Of a DNA stretch of 64,000 bases, positions 33,922 to 43,108 are shown in pieces (the stretch's first letter is position 1; every line of letters starts with the position of its first letter). Origin of the DNA: Vreelandella neptunia (GTDB taxonomy: Bacteria > Pseudomonadota > Gammaproteobacteria > Pseudomonadales > Halomonadaceae); contig NZ_JHQL01000001.1 of assembly GCF_000712975.1 (NCBI RefSeq), positions 538,625 through 602,624 of the forward strand. Direction: 5' to 3'. Made by a program: the position numbers and the translations under genes. Under the pieces are notes generated by a model, which searched no databases, was not told the DNA's origin, and saw only the letters and a program-made list of their open reading frames with translations.

Positions 33922-35904
33922 ATGCTAGCCCGCCTGTACGGTATATCACCCGCCAAAACGTGTTTTTTACTTAGCCTGCCGCTGATGGTGCTATGGGTAA
34001 TGGCCTTGCAGCAACAGGGAGGCATAGGGCTTGGGTTGCAGGCATTGCTATCACCCACACTAGAAAATTTCGATGAATTAATGCTGCATTTTGCTTGGTG
34101 GCCGCGTTTTATGATTGCGCTACTGGCAGGAGGTGGATTAGCGCTAGCCGGAGTGCTGATGCAGCAAGTTCTGCGTAACCCGTTGGCATCGCCGACAACA
34201 TTAGGCGTGGCTTCGGGAGCGAATCTTGCCCTGATGGCGGCAACCCTGATGGCACCGGGATTGTTGGTGGTTGGCCGTGAATGGATTGCTTTAATAGGTG
34301 GAGGCGCAGCCGTTGGTTTGGTCTTTGCATTGGCGTGGCGCAGAGCTTTAGCCCCTATCGTTGTGGTGCTAGCAGGCTTGGTGGTTAATTTGTACGTTGG
34401 CGCGCTTTCAACGGCCTTACTGCTATTTAACCATGAAACCCTTGCTGGATTACTGATTTGGGGGGCTGGTTCGCTTGCCCAAAATGGATGGGATGGTGTT
34501 TCGTCGTTAGCGCCGCGCCTAGCGTTAAGCGCAATAGCCGCCTGGATATTGCTCCGGCCGCTGGCTGTATTGGAGTTGGATGATGCCAGTGCAAAGAGTC
34601 TAGGAGTCTCGCTGAAATATTTGCGCTTTGCAGGCCTGGGGTTGGCGGTCTTTATTACTGGTAGCGTGGTTAGCGTCGTCGGTATGATAGGGTTTATCGG
34701 TTTAGCAGCGCCCAATATTGTGCGTATGGCGGGAGCGCGTAAATTAGGTACTCGCTTGTTGTGGTCAACACTTCTTGGTGCTGTGTTACTGGCAACTACG
34801 GACTTGTTGTTGCAACGTATTTCCGGCTTGGCGGCAACGTTGATCCCTACCGGAGCCGTTACTGGAGCGCTGGGCGCGCCATTGCTGCTTTGGCTCATTC
34901 CGCGTCTTAAACTGCAGGGCGACCGGCCACCAAGTGGTCCGGGCGTCTATCTTCCTCGTCACGCCAGGCCACAACGGTTGGTGTGCGGGCTATTCATGGC
35001 TCTGCTAGTTGTTATCGGTCTTGGGTTATTCGTGGGGCAGGGCGCGAATGGCTGGAGTATTGTTGCGCCTTCCCAGTGGAGCGTATTGGAGTGGCGGTTA
35101 CCCCGTGTCGTTGCTGCCGCTGCCAGTGGTTTAATGCTGGCCATTGCAGGGACCCTTCTGCAGCGCCTTTCTGCTAACCCGATGGCAAGCCCGGAAGTGT
35201 TGGGGATTAGTGGCGGCTGCGCGATTGCACTGATTCTTGGTATTTATCTGCTACCAGCCCCCAATAACGCCCTGTTGATAGGCGTTGGAACGTTAGGTGC
35301 ACTGGCGACATTGCTGGTGTTAGTAGGTTTAAATCGTAAAAGTGGCTTTGTTCCTGAACGTTTATTACTTAGTGGAGTGGCGATAAGTGCGCTTTTTGAT
35401 GCAGTACGCAGCGTGTTATTGGCGGGTGGGGACCCGCGAGGGCAGCAAGTCATCGCTTGGCTAGCAGGCTCTACTTATTATGTTGATGTCACTAGCGCAA
35501 TAGTGGTGGGGGGAATTGCTGCTGGTTTGGTGCTAATGACGCTGCCATTGGTTCGCTGGCTAGATATTTTACCCCTTGGGGAGCCGTCGGCGCGGGCACT
35601 TGGTGTTGACTTAAAGCGGGCGCGGCCAGCGCTCTTGCTACTAGTGGCGCTGTTAACGGCCTGCGCTACATTGGTCGTGGGGCCGCTTTCATTTGTTGGT
35701 CTTTTGGCTCCCCACATGGCACGGTTAGTAGGCTTTTCACGCGCTCGCCATCATCTGATTGGTGCCGCATTGATGGGTATGCTCCTGATGGTATTGGCTG
35801 ACTGGGTTGGACGGCAAATCATATTTCCGTATGAAATACCCGCGGGCCTAGTCGCCTCCTTGATAGGTGGTGCTTACTTCATGTGGGGTTTGCGCCGACT
35901 ATAA
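33922..35904 (+). CDS. fhuB: FhuB, fused double permease for ferric siderophores
   Basis: A 660-aa permease made of two FecCD domains in tandem (about residues 1-325 and 345-660), each with ten helices, as in FhuB of E. coli. Both halves show the repeated pattern [18 protein letters not shown] / [18 protein letters not shown] and [12 protein letters not shown] / [12 protein letters not shown], and an ABC-contact loop (ARSLGVS type: [16 protein letters not shown]). Together with FhuC it imports hydroxamate siderophores. The ribosome site before this ATG is weak; a 19-codon reading frame starting at 33869 overlaps the start and may affect it. Confidence 0.93.
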   Translation: MLARLYGISPAKTCFLLSLPLMVLWVMALQQQGGIGLGLQALLSPTLENFDELMLHFAWWPRFMIALLAGGGLALAGVLMQQVLRNPLASPTTLGVASGANLALMAATLMAPGLLVVGREWIALIGGGAAVGLVFALAWRRALAPIVVVLAGLVVNLYVGALSTALLLFNHETLAGLLIWGAGSLAQNGWDGVSSLAPRLALSAIAAWILLRPLAVLELDDASAKSLGVSLKYLRFAGLGLAVFITGSVVSVVGMIGFIGLAAPNIVRMAGARKLGTRLLWSTLLGAVLLATTDLLLQRISGLAATLIPTGAVTGALGAPLLLWLIPRLKLQGDRPPSGPGVYLPRHARPQRLVCGLFMALLVVIGLGLFVGQGANGWSIVAPSQWSVLEWRLPRVVAAAASGLMLAIAGTLLQRLSANPMASPEVLGISGGCAIALILGIYLLPAPNNALLIGVGTLGALATLLVLVGLNRKSGFVPERLLLSGVAISALFDAVRSVLLAGGDPRGQQVIAWLAGSTYYVDVTSAIVVGGIAAGLVLMTLPLVRWLDILPLGEPSARALGVDLKRARPALLLLVALLTACATLVVGPLSFVGLLAPHMARLVGFSRARHHLIGAALMGMLLMVLADWVGRQIIFPYEIPAGLVASLIGGAYFMWGLRRL

Positions 35905-36006
35905 GTTTTTCTAATGCAGCATTAGCAGGATGATTTTTTGTTATGTGAGCTGTGACTTACGCTATTGCCTTGTTTCACTCTTTATTAATCACAAGGAACG
36001 GCGGCA

Positions 36007-36618
36007 ATGTGGGAAAGTTACATAACGGGCTTAGTGGTGTGTGGCGGCATTATCATGGCAATCGGCGCGCAAAATGCTTATGTATTGGGGCTGGCGGTGC
36101 GCCGCGAATATCATTGGTGGTCAGCGGGTTTGTGCATGAGTGCTGATATTATTCTGCTAACTGCAGGTATGTTTGGGGCTAGCGCGTTTCTGTTAACTAT
36201 ACCGAATGCGATGGAAGCCATGCGCTGGGTGGGGGTGGTGTTTTTAAGCTGGTTAGCCGCGCAAGCCTTACTCCGGGCTGTTAGCGGGCGGGAAGGATTG
36301 CAGGCCGGTAGTGTAAAGGTTCGCAGCTTGCGCGGCGTGCTGTTGGCAACTTTAGCCGTCACCGTATTGAACCCCCAAGTGTATCTAGACACACTACTGT
36401 TAATTCCGGCTATTGGTGCCCAACAGGAAAGCGCTGGTGTATTCGTTGCAGGTGCGTCGACTGCCTCTGTTTTATGGTTTAGCTTGCTGGCGTGGGGCGG
36501 GTCGGCGCTTTCGCCTTGGCTTTCCCGCCCGGGTGCGTGGCGTACCATTGATGGGCTAATTGGCCTGATGATGGCGGTCATTGCTGTACACCTAGCGCTG
36601 GGTTCTACCTTGCTTTGA
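36007..36618 (+). CDS. LysE/ArgO-family amino acid exporter
   Basis: A 203-aa inner-membrane exporter with six helices. The family motif is intact: IMAIGAQNAYVLGLAVR (GAQNA near residue 20) and NPQVYLDTLLLIP. The sequence is closest to ArgO, which exports arginine (and canavanine) under ArgP control; an argP gene lies 4 kb upstream. An aagga site is about 9 nt before the ATG. It is convergent with threonine aldolase, only 15 bp apart. I leave the symbol blank because substrate specificity inside LysE families varies. Confidence 0.9.
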   Translation: MWESYITGLVVCGGIIMAIGAQNAYVLGLAVRREYHWWSAGLCMSADIILLTAGMFGASAFLLTIPNAMEAMRWVGVVFLSWLAAQALLRAVSGREGLQAGSVKVRSLRGVLLATLAVTVLNPQVYLDTLLLIPAIGAQQESAGVFVAGASTASVLWFSLLAWGGSALSPWLSRPGAWRTIDGLIGLMMAVIAVHLALGSTLL

Positions 36619-36633
36619 GAGGCCCCAGGCTGA

Positions 36634-37641
36634 TTAGTGACGGCTGAAATAGCTCTCCATAACGGCAATTACTTTATCGATATCAGCATCATCAATATCC
36701 CGATGAACGACAAAACGCGTGGCGTAAAGTAGTTCAATTAAAATGCCATGCTCTTTTAGCCATGAGGAGAGCGGCTTAACATGTTCGTCAGGAAAGTGCG
36801 CGAACACCATATTGGTCGCCTGAGCGGTGATTTTGACGCCAGGCAGCTTTACTAAGCCTTCTGCCAAGCGTGCAGCACGATGGTGGTCATCGGCTAAGTC
36901 GGCGACATGATGCTCCAGAGCATACTGGCAGGCGGCGGCGATAATGCCTGATTGACGCATACCACCGCCAACCATTTTACGCCAGCGCCGTGCGCGGTCG
37001 ATGAATGTTTGCGAGCCCACTAAGGCAGAGCCGATAGGAGCGCCCAGGCCTTTCGAAAAGCAGAGTGACACACTATCAAACGGTAAGCAGAGCTGCTTAA
37101 GTGAGGTGTCTGTGGCCACTGCTGCATTAAACAACCGTGCACCATCTAAGTGCGTTGCCAGGCCGCGTTCGTAAGCTAGTTCGGTGGCTTTTAACACATA
37201 GTCCGCAGGCAGCACTTTGCCACCAATAGTGTTTTCTAGCGCCAGCAGCTTTGTGCGCGCAAAATGGAAATCATCGGCTTTGATGGCAGCGCTTATTTTC
37301 TCTAGAGGCAGGCTGCCATCGGCAGAGTTTTCAATTGGTTGTGGCTGGATGCTGCCTAACACCGCTGCGCCACCGCCTTCATAACGGTAGGTATGGGCTG
37401 ATTGCCCTACAATATACTCATCGCCTCGCTCGCAGTGTGCCATTAGCGCCACTAGGTTACTTTGTGTTCCGCTTGGAAATAACAGTGCCGCCTCTTTGCC
37501 TATTTGCTCGGCTAGCTTTTCTTGAAACGCGTTGACCGTTGGGTCATCACCCCACACGTCATCGCCTACTGGAGCGGCCATCATGGCATCTTTCATGGCA
37601 GCGGTGGGACGGGTCACCGTGTCACTGCGTAAGTCAATCAT
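36634..37641 (-). CDS. ltaE: Low-specificity L-threonine aldolase
   Basis: PLP enzyme of 335 aa that cleaves L-threonine or allo-threonine to glycine and acetaldehyde. Start [22 protein letters not shown], the cofactor-binding [10 protein letters not shown] and the Schiff-base lysine in [14 protein letters not shown] are all typical. An aggag site lies 6 nt before the ATG. Cytoplasmic; single gene convergent with the exporter. Confidence 0.94.
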   Translation of the reverse strand: MIDLRSDTVTRPTAAMKDAMMAAPVGDDVWGDDPTVNAFQEKLAEQIGKEAALLFPSGTQSNLVALMAHCERGDEYIVGQSAHTYRYEGGGAAVLGSIQPQPIENSADGSLPLEKISAAIKADDFHFARTKLLALENTIGGKVLPADYVLKATELAYERGLATHLDGARLFNAAVATDTSLKQLCLPFDSVSLCFSKGLGAPIGSALVGSQTFIDRARRWRKMVGGGMRQSGIIAAACQYALEHHVADLADDHHRAARLAEGLVKLPGVKITAQATNMVFAHFPDEHVKPLSSWLKEHGILIELLYATRFVVHRDIDDADIDKVIAVMESYFSRH

Positions 37642-37772
37642 GCAGAACTCCTTTTTGAGTAAGCCACTTTAAGAGACGCTTTACCGAGCAAGTTGCCAGG
37701 AACCAACTATGGTTAACAGCATATGACTATCATCCATAGCATACTCTAGAGCAACTGGGCATAGGCAAGCAG

Positions 37773-38987
37773 ATGGATCTGAAAAGTGGCTACCCTTTTT
37801 GGGCCGTGAAAAACGGCCTGTTGAAAACTTTCCCACAACTTACTCGTGACCATCAGAGTGAAGTAGTGGTGATCGGCGGCGGAATTACCGGGGCCCTGAT
37901 TGCGGATGAGCTTAGCCGCAATGGCCATCATGTGGTGGTGCTTGAGCGTCGTGACGTAGGCTGGGGCAGCTCGGCCGCCAGCACAGCATTACTACAGTAC
38001 GAAATTGATACGCATATGGCTGAGCTAGCCAAGCGCTATGGAGAAGCCGATGCAGTGCTTGCCTACCGCGCCTGCGCAGAGGCCATTGGCGAGCTTGAAA
38101 CCTTAGCCGCTGGGTTAGGCGATGTAGATTTTGAGCGGCAACAGAGTCTCTATTACGCCAGCATGGAAGAGGACGTAGCACTTTTAAAAGAAGAGTTAGC
38201 GCTGCGCCTAAAGCATGACTTTGCTGCTGACTGGCTTGAAAGTGAGACGGTTTTGGAAGAATACGGTTTTGTGGCGCCAGGCGCTATTCTTACCCAGTTA
38301 GCCGCCGCTGTTGACCCATATCGAATGGCATATCAACTGTTTTCCAGGGTTGTAGAGCGTGGCGGGGAGGTATATGACCGCACGCAGATGCAGACGATGT
38401 CGCCGGATGAGCAGGGCGTCACGCTAACGCTGGCAAATGGTGCCAAGTTGCGCTGCCAATACGTAGTGATGGCCGCCGGATATGAGTCGCAAGCGTGGTT
38501 GCCCGACCCAGTAGCCATCAATCGCAGCAGCTACGCGTTTATCACTGATCCACTACCGCCGGAGGCATTAGGCAAGTTACGCCATACTATGGTGTGGGAG
38601 TCGGCGCGCCCCTACCTTTATATGCGTACTACCGGAGACGGACGGCTACTTGTGGGTGGCGACGATGACGATGAAGATATTCCTAAACGCCGTGACGCGC
38701 GGGTAGAGGAAAAAGCCAGAGGTCTGGCACTCAAGATAGAAACACTATGGCCCAAACTTGATATTAACCCGACGTTTTCTTGGGGCGGTACTTTTGCAGA
38801 AACTGACGACGGACTACCATTTTTCGGCCCCCATGAAGAACATGGATCACGAGTGCATTTTGCGATGGCCTATGGCGGCAATGGGATCAGCTATAGCATG
38901 ATAGGGGCCAAACTGCTGCGAGCGCTTATTGAAGGAAAACACCACCCCTTGGCAGAGCTTTTTTCGTTCCAGCGATTAAAAAGATAG
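37773..38987 (+). CDS. FAD-dependent oxidoreductase of the DAO family
   Basis: A 404-aa flavoprotein of the glycine/D-amino acid oxidase fold. The FAD dinucleotide motif is VVVIGGGITGALIADEL with LERRD at the end of the second strand; near the C-terminus FSWGGTFAETDDGLPFFG and AYGGNGISYSMIGA complete the cofactor site. No membrane or signal segment. The substrate (amino acid, sarcosine-like compound or amine) cannot be fixed. The ribosome site is weak. It lies just upstream of speG in the same direction, 45 bp apart; a link to polyamine breakdown is possible but unproven. Confidence 0.88.
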   Translation: MDLKSGYPFWAVKNGLLKTFPQLTRDHQSEVVVIGGGITGALIADELSRNGHHVVVLERRDVGWGSSAASTALLQYEIDTHMAELAKRYGEADAVLAYRACAEAIGELETLAAGLGDVDFERQQSLYYASMEEDVALLKEELALRLKHDFAADWLESETVLEEYGFVAPGAILTQLAAAVDPYRMAYQLFSRVVERGGEVYDRTQMQTMSPDEQGVTLTLANGAKLRCQYVVMAAGYESQAWLPDPVAINRSSYAFITDPLPPEALGKLRHTMVWESARPYLYMRTTGDGRLLVGGDDDDEDIPKRRDARVEEKARGLALKIETLWPKLDINPTFSWGGTFAETDDGLPFFGPHEEHGSRVHFAMAYGGNGISYSMIGAKLLRALIEGKHHPLAELFSFQRLKR

Positions 38988-39032
38988 CGCATAACCAGTG
39001 ATTCGAACAACGATGCATAAGAGTAGGCGGTA

Positions 39033-39554
39033 ATGGATAAACACCTTTATTTACGTGCCTTAGAGCGTAATGATCTGCGTTTTGTTCACGAGTTAAATAA
39101 TAACCAGAGCATCATGTCGTATTGGTTTGAAGAGCCTTACGAATCATTCGATGAGCTGGAGGAGCTTTATAATAAACATATTCATGACAACGCCGAACGG
39201 CGATTCGTCGCCGAAGATAGCAATGGGAGTGCCATTGGTTTAGTTGAACTGATTGAGATTGACTACATTCACCGCAGCGGTGAATTTCAGATCATCATCA
39301 CGCCTGACCACCAGGGTAAGGGGTTTGCCAGGTCATTGATTCGTCAAGCACTGCACTACTCGTTTACGATTTTAAACTTACACAAAATATATTTGATTGT
39401 GGCAGTGGAGAACGTTAAAGCGATTCATCTCTACGAGGAGAGTGGCTTCATTGAGGAAGGGCACTTAGTGCAAGAGTTTTTTATCAATGGTAAATATCGT
39501 GACGTAAAACGGATGTATATTTTACAAGATACTTATTTAGCACAGTTGGCTTGA
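39033..39554 (+). CDS. speG: Spermidine N1-acetyltransferase SpeG
   Basis: A 173-aa GNAT enzyme that acetylates spermidine/spermine and relieves polyamine toxicity. It matches SpeG closely: [42 protein letters not shown], the acetyl-CoA site [13 protein letters not shown] and [14 protein letters not shown]. Cytoplasmic dodecamer in known members. It is followed by a hairpin and two micro-protein genes on the opposite strand. Confidence 0.96.
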   Translation: MDKHLYLRALERNDLRFVHELNNNQSIMSYWFEEPYESFDELEELYNKHIHDNAERRFVAEDSNGSAIGLVELIEIDYIHRSGEFQIIITPDHQGKGFARSLIRQALHYSFTILNLHKIYLIVAVENVKAIHLYEESGFIEEGHLVQEFFINGKYRDVKRMYILQDTYLAQLA

Positions 39555-39622
39555 TAATTAAGTAAGGGAATAATTGCTGTGTTGCATAGACATTTTTCGA
39601 TGGAATATTAATCAAATATGAT

Positions 39623-39661
39623 AACGCCTCAGTCCGAAAATTAATTCACGACTGAGGCGTT
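39623..39661. terminator. Terminator hairpin between speG and micro-protein A
   Basis: Perfect 12-bp stem aacgcctcagtc / gactgaggcgtt with a 15-nt loop, between two convergent genes. T-runs are short on both sides. Confidence 0.7.
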
Positions 39662-39666
39662 GTAGG

Positions 39667-39789
39667 CTACTGCTGGCGCATATAAGCAACGATAGCGTCG
39701 AAGGCTGCACGTTGCTGTTGGGCACGATTAGCCCAGACTTGCATCACATCCACTTCTACTGTCTGATCTTGAGCAGCAAAAGATGACAT
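39667..39789 (-). CDS. Micro-protein A, 40 residues
   Basis: A 40-aa frame with a textbook ribosome site (aggag, 8 nt before ATG) and a hairpin just behind the stop. The product is acidic at the N-terminus and then a single amphipathic helix: VDVMQVWANRAQQQRAAF followed by DAIVAYMRQQ. It has no membrane segment and no cysteine. It is related to micro-protein B 330 bp upstream: with both sequences in register, Trp, Ala, Gln, Ala-Ala, Ala and Ala-Tyr fall at the same spacing. I know no family for it. Its gene-like signals and the presence of a sister gene argue that it is translated. Confidence 0.72.
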   Translation of the reverse strand: MSSFAAQDQTVEVDVMQVWANRAQQQRAAFDAIVAYMRQQ

Positions 39790-40034
39790 AGCGAATACTC
39801 CTAATTCAGATGGTGAGGGACGGTTCAGCCAAAAGGGACTCGGTTGTACCCGATGTTGTTGTACATGGTTTGCGTTTTACGTCGAAGCAAATTAGCTACA
39901 GGTCAAGTTTATGCGCATTTTAACCCTTAAAGCTAGTCCTAAAGATGTAAGTAAATTGCCATGGTGCGTAAGAGATTGCTTACAAAAATGGCAGGTGTAC
40001 ACCTATGCTTTTGAATGGAAAAGGTTTTCATAAT

Positions 40035-40063
40035 TCAAAAAAGCCGACTAGACGCGTCGGCTT
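40035..40063 (-). terminator. Intrinsic terminator after micro-protein B
   Basis: Stem aagccgac / gtcggctt with a 7-nt loop; on the minus strand it is followed by TTTTTTG. A good terminator for a transcript that carries only the 37-codon gene. Confidence 0.85.
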
Positions 40064-40115
40064 ATGTAGTTATCTTTTCGTCTATAAGGGAAGATAGCGG
40101 TAAAAATCGCTGCTT

Positions 40116-40229
40116 TTAGCCGAAATAAGCCGCTAACGCTTCATTGGCAGCGTGTTGCCACTTGGCTTGTAGGCGCCAAAAAGCAAACACTTCATCATCT
40201 AGCGTAGAAAATGCAAAAGTAGAAATCAT
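40116..40229 (-). CDS. Micro-protein B, 37 residues
   Basis: A 37-aa frame with a very strong ribosome site (aggagg, 7 nt before ATG) and its own terminator 50 bp behind the stop, so it looks like a single-gene transcript. The product is acidic-aromatic: a Ser/Thr/Phe start, DDEVFAFWRLQAKWQHAA, then NEALAAYFG. The helical part matches micro-protein A in register (E/D-V-x-x-x-W-x-x-x-A-x-x-Q-x-A-A-x-x-A-x-x-A-Y). Function unknown; a short helix with two tryptophans may bind a protein partner or membrane surface. Confidence 0.75.
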   Translation of the reverse strand: MISTFAFSTLDDEVFAFWRLQAKWQHAANEALAAYFG

Positions 40230-40351
40230 TCGGTGGTCCTCCTAAGTGGGACACACCTAGAGTATAGACTAGTTTTGTTGCATTGCAGCATTTGGCCATG
40301 GTTAATAAAAGCAGTTCATAACGATAGTTCATAAAAACGAGTAGTATCATT

Positions 40352-41149
40352 ATGTTATCTGAAACCACTTTCCATGATCGCAGAATAAACGCCTCTATTG
40401 GCCATCTCTTTGTTCGTACCTGGGAACCGTCTCAGCTGCGTTCAGAGGTTCCTATTGTGCTGTTTCATGACTCCTTAGGCTGTGTGGATTTATGGCGTAG
40501 CTTTCCATCAGCACTATGTGTGGCCACTCAACGGCGAATAATTGCCTATGACCGGCTAGGTTTTGGACGCTCTGATGCATGTTTAGCACCGCCGCCACTG
40601 AGCTTTATTGAAGACGAACCAACGACTAGCTTTGCGGCACTCCACAGCGCGCTTCAGTTAACGCATTTTATTGCCCTGGGGCATAGCGTAGGCGGTTGCA
40701 TGGCAGTGCACTGTGCAGGACAGTATGTAGAGCAGTGCCAAGGAGTGATTACTATTGCAGCGCAGGCGTTAAACGAGGCGCTCACACGACAAGGTATTGA
40801 AGAAGCGAAGATCGCTTTTCAAGTACCGGAACAGTTCGCCAAATTAGAAAAATATCATAGCGATAAAGCTCGCTGGGTATTGAATGGCTGGACAGATACT
40901 TGGTTGCATCCCGAGTTTGAACACTGGTCACTTATTCCGGCCCTTAGGCGGGTTATTTGCCCAACGCTAGTGCTTCATGGTGAAAACGATGAATATGGTT
41001 CTCACCGCCAACCTGACTGCATCGCTCGCTATACCAGTGGTTCTGCGCACAGTGAAATACTGCCGGGCATTGGGCATGTGCCACACCGTGAAGCGGAAGC
41101 AGTAGTTGTTAACTATGTTAAAGAGTTTACTGAACGGCTTACGCCATAA
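40352..41149 (+). CDS. Alpha/beta-hydrolase
   Basis: A 265-aa hydrolase of the alpha/beta fold. The nucleophile elbow is ALGHSVGGCMA (Ser near 110), an oxyanion/His-loop FHDSLGCVDLWRSF near residue 45, the acid in HGENDEYG and the catalytic histidine in IGHVPHRE. The overall layout follows esterase/haloperoxidase-type enzymes. No signal peptide. The substrate cannot be inferred. It lies 34 bp before the phosphoesterase in the same direction and probably shares its transcript. Confidence 0.88.
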   Translation: MLSETTFHDRRINASIGHLFVRTWEPSQLRSEVPIVLFHDSLGCVDLWRSFPSALCVATQRRIIAYDRLGFGRSDACLAPPPLSFIEDEPTTSFAALHSALQLTHFIALGHSVGGCMAVHCAGQYVEQCQGVITIAAQALNEALTRQGIEEAKIAFQVPEQFAKLEKYHSDKARWVLNGWTDTWLHPEFEHWSLIPALRRVICPTLVLHGENDEYGSHRQPDCIARYTSGSAHSEILPGIGHVPHREAEAVVVNYVKEFTERLTP

Positions 41150-41183
41150 AAAGACCGTTACACAGGGAAAAGTGAGGAACGCT

Positions 41184-41951
41184 ATGCGCTTGCGAATTTT
41201 ATCCGACCTTCATTTAGAGTTTTTTGATGGAGATCGAGAATTGCCAGAGGTGGAGGCCGATCTCATCATTTTGGCAGGCGATATTCATCAGAAAACGGAA
41301 GGACTCGCCTGGGCCAGGCAGCGGTTTCCAACATTACCTATCTTATATGTGCCAGGAAACCACGAGTTTTATGGCACTTGCATGCCGTTACTCCGCGAAG
41401 AGCTCGCCAGTGAGGCCAGCCGCTATAAGATTGAGCTGCTGGATAATAGAGCGGTGACTATCGGTGGGGTGCGTTTTTATGGCACCACGCTATGGACTGA
41501 TTTCTTGCTCTATGCTGATGACCCAACGCGCCTCCCAGAAGAAACGGAAGCCAAAGCACTGCGCTACATGCCCGATTTTCGCATTGTGACCACGGCTCCA
41601 GGCCAGGTCTTTACCCCTCAGACTAGCCAAGTATTACACGCGGAAGCGCTTGACTGGCTGGGCAACGAGCTTGAGCAACCGTTTGATGGCCCCCGCGTTG
41701 TTATTAGCCATCACGCACCGTTACACAGCTGCATTCCTGAGCAGTATCTTGGTGATGCGCTGTCACCAGCTTTTGCCTCCCACCTGCCTCAATTGATGGG
41801 CAAGATGGATTTATGGGTACATGGTCATGTCCATGAACCAGTCGATAGTTTATCTAATGGAACGCGCGTTATCGCTAACCCAGGCGGCTATCCCTATGAG
41901 TTCACTCCAGCTTTATTTAAGCCGGACTTGGTCGTTGAGGTGGGTAGTTAA
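41184..41951 (+). CDS. Metallophosphoesterase
   Basis: A 255-aa calcineurin-like phosphoesterase. The two-metal site is complete: ILSDLHLEF (Asp, His), LILAGDIHQ, YVPGNHEFYG, VISHHAPLH and VHGHVHEPVD. No signal peptide, so it acts in the cytoplasm on a phosphodiester or phosphomonoester not identified. The ATG at 41184 has gagg 8 nt upstream; the frame is open to 41106 through the end of the hydrolase gene but without a better start. Confidence 0.9.
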   Translation: MRLRILSDLHLEFFDGDRELPEVEADLIILAGDIHQKTEGLAWARQRFPTLPILYVPGNHEFYGTCMPLLREELASEASRYKIELLDNRAVTIGGVRFYGTTLWTDFLLYADDPTRLPEETEAKALRYMPDFRIVTTAPGQVFTPQTSQVLHAEALDWLGNELEQPFDGPRVVISHHAPLHSCIPEQYLGDALSPAFASHLPQLMGKMDLWVHGHVHEPVDSLSNGTRVIANPGGYPYEFTPALFKPDLVVEVGS

Positions 41952-41994
41952 GATAATCAGTTGAGGTCAGCAGTTGAGATTAATTAGCACGTAA

Positions 41995-42930
41995 TTAAGT
42001 GTGCTTCTTTACTAGCTGCCCGCAGGAAGGCGCTGCCCAGCGATTATCTTCGGTGAAGACCACATCGCAAACAACAGGCGAGTAAACGCGGCGTACTTCC
42101 TCATCAATTTGCTGGCGTAGTGTGTCTTGATGGGCCAGCGTAGCGTCATGAAATGCTTTGGGTAGCACCACGTGGACGATGATGTATAGCAGGCGACCAG
42201 GGCGTACCATACGCACCCGCACTTCCTGGGTGTCGATATCCGCAAGACCGCGAGCAACTGCTTGACGCACTGGCTCGGCGATTGCTTCGTCCGGTGTTTT
42301 ATTCAGCAGCTCGCGCAGGGCTTGAGAGGCCATGCGTACCGGTACGCCAAGGCATAGCAACACAACGGCCATCACCAGCACGGAGTCGACATAAGGCACG
42401 ATTCCCCGCCAGTCTAAGCGCTCAAACAGCATCACCAAGCAGAACGCTGCTAACACGGCAGCCGAGATAATGCTGTTCACCAGCCAGTTAAGCTTGTCAG
42501 CAGCCACCAGCGGGCTACTTACATGGCGCTGACTGCGGTGCATCATCCAAGCAGTGAGCGAGCAAGCGGCGGTGGCAAACAGCGCATAGATAACAGCAAG
42601 TCCCGCGGAGATCTCCCGCCCTCCGGTCAGTAACGCAGCCACGGCATCTACCAGCGCAAAGATGGAAACGCCTAATATTAACAAGCCTTTGCATAGGTTA
42701 ACCAACGACTCGAAATAGCTGTAGCCAAACGGGTAAGAGGCGCTATCGGGTCGGCTGGCTAACTTGCTGACCTTAATAGTGACCAGCGCGACGCTAAAGT
42801 AGATAAGGTTAAATAACCCATCCAGCAAAATAGCCTGGGAGTTAGACGCCAACGTTGCCGTGATTCCTGCACAACCAATCAGCAGTGCCATGAAGGCGGA
42901 AAATGCTAAGGTGCTGGATTCTGTTTTCAC
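41995..42930 (-). CDS. Cation diffusion facilitator (CDF) transporter
   Basis: A 311-aa antiporter with six helices (about residues 5-215) and a cytoplasmic ferredoxin-like C-terminal domain. The metal-site region is in helix 2 (AILLDGLFNLIYFSVAL) and helix 5 (PYVDSVLVMAVVLL); only one Asp per helix is visible, weaker than the HxxxD pairs of zinc exporters, so Mn, Fe or a non-zinc substrate is possible. Start is GTG at 42928-42930 with ggag 9 nt upstream. Substrate undecided. Confidence 0.85.
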   Translation of the reverse strand: MKTESSTLAFSAFMALLIGCAGITATLASNSQAILLDGLFNLIYFSVALVTIKVSKLASRPDSASYPFGYSYFESLVNLCKGLLILGVSIFALVDAVAALLTGGREISAGLAVIYALFATAACSLTAWMMHRSQRHVSSPLVAADKLNWLVNSIISAAVLAAFCLVMLFERLDWRGIVPYVDSVLVMAVVLLCLGVPVRMASQALRELLNKTPDEAIAEPVRQAVARGLADIDTQEVRVRMVRPGRLLYIIVHVVLPKAFHDATLAHQDTLRQQIDEEVRRVYSPVVCDVVFTEDNRWAAPSCGQLVKKHT

Positions 42931-43016
42931 GAACGGTTGCTCCGAGATTACCTAGCCAAAAGGCTAGCAAGGATAGCAACATCAGTGGTCACAATGTCAG
43001 TGATTTGTTTAAAGTG

Positions 43017-43047
43017 AACATCGCCGCCTGATGTAGGCGGCGATGTT
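43017..43047 (-). terminator. Terminator hairpin after CMD-family gene
   Basis: Perfect 13-bp stem aacatcgccgcct / aggcggcgatgtt with a 5-nt loop, 60 bp beyond the stop of the CMD-family gene; followed on the minus strand by a short T-rich stretch. Confidence 0.7.
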
Positions 43048-43108
43048 ATTAACAGCTTGTCCTGGAGTAGGTTGGCTAGGTGGAAACCTGCACCAGGGGC
43101 AGGAGTAT

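Noticed and set aside
33888..34898. 336-codon open frame antisense to fhuB
   Set aside because: Low-complexity Ser/Thr/Ala/Pro/Asn translation with no domain; it mirrors the codon bias of the well-supported fhuB on the other strand.
36111..36668. 185-codon frame antisense to the LysE-type exporter
   Set aside because: Shadow of a clear six-helix exporter; no ribosome site and no recognisable features.
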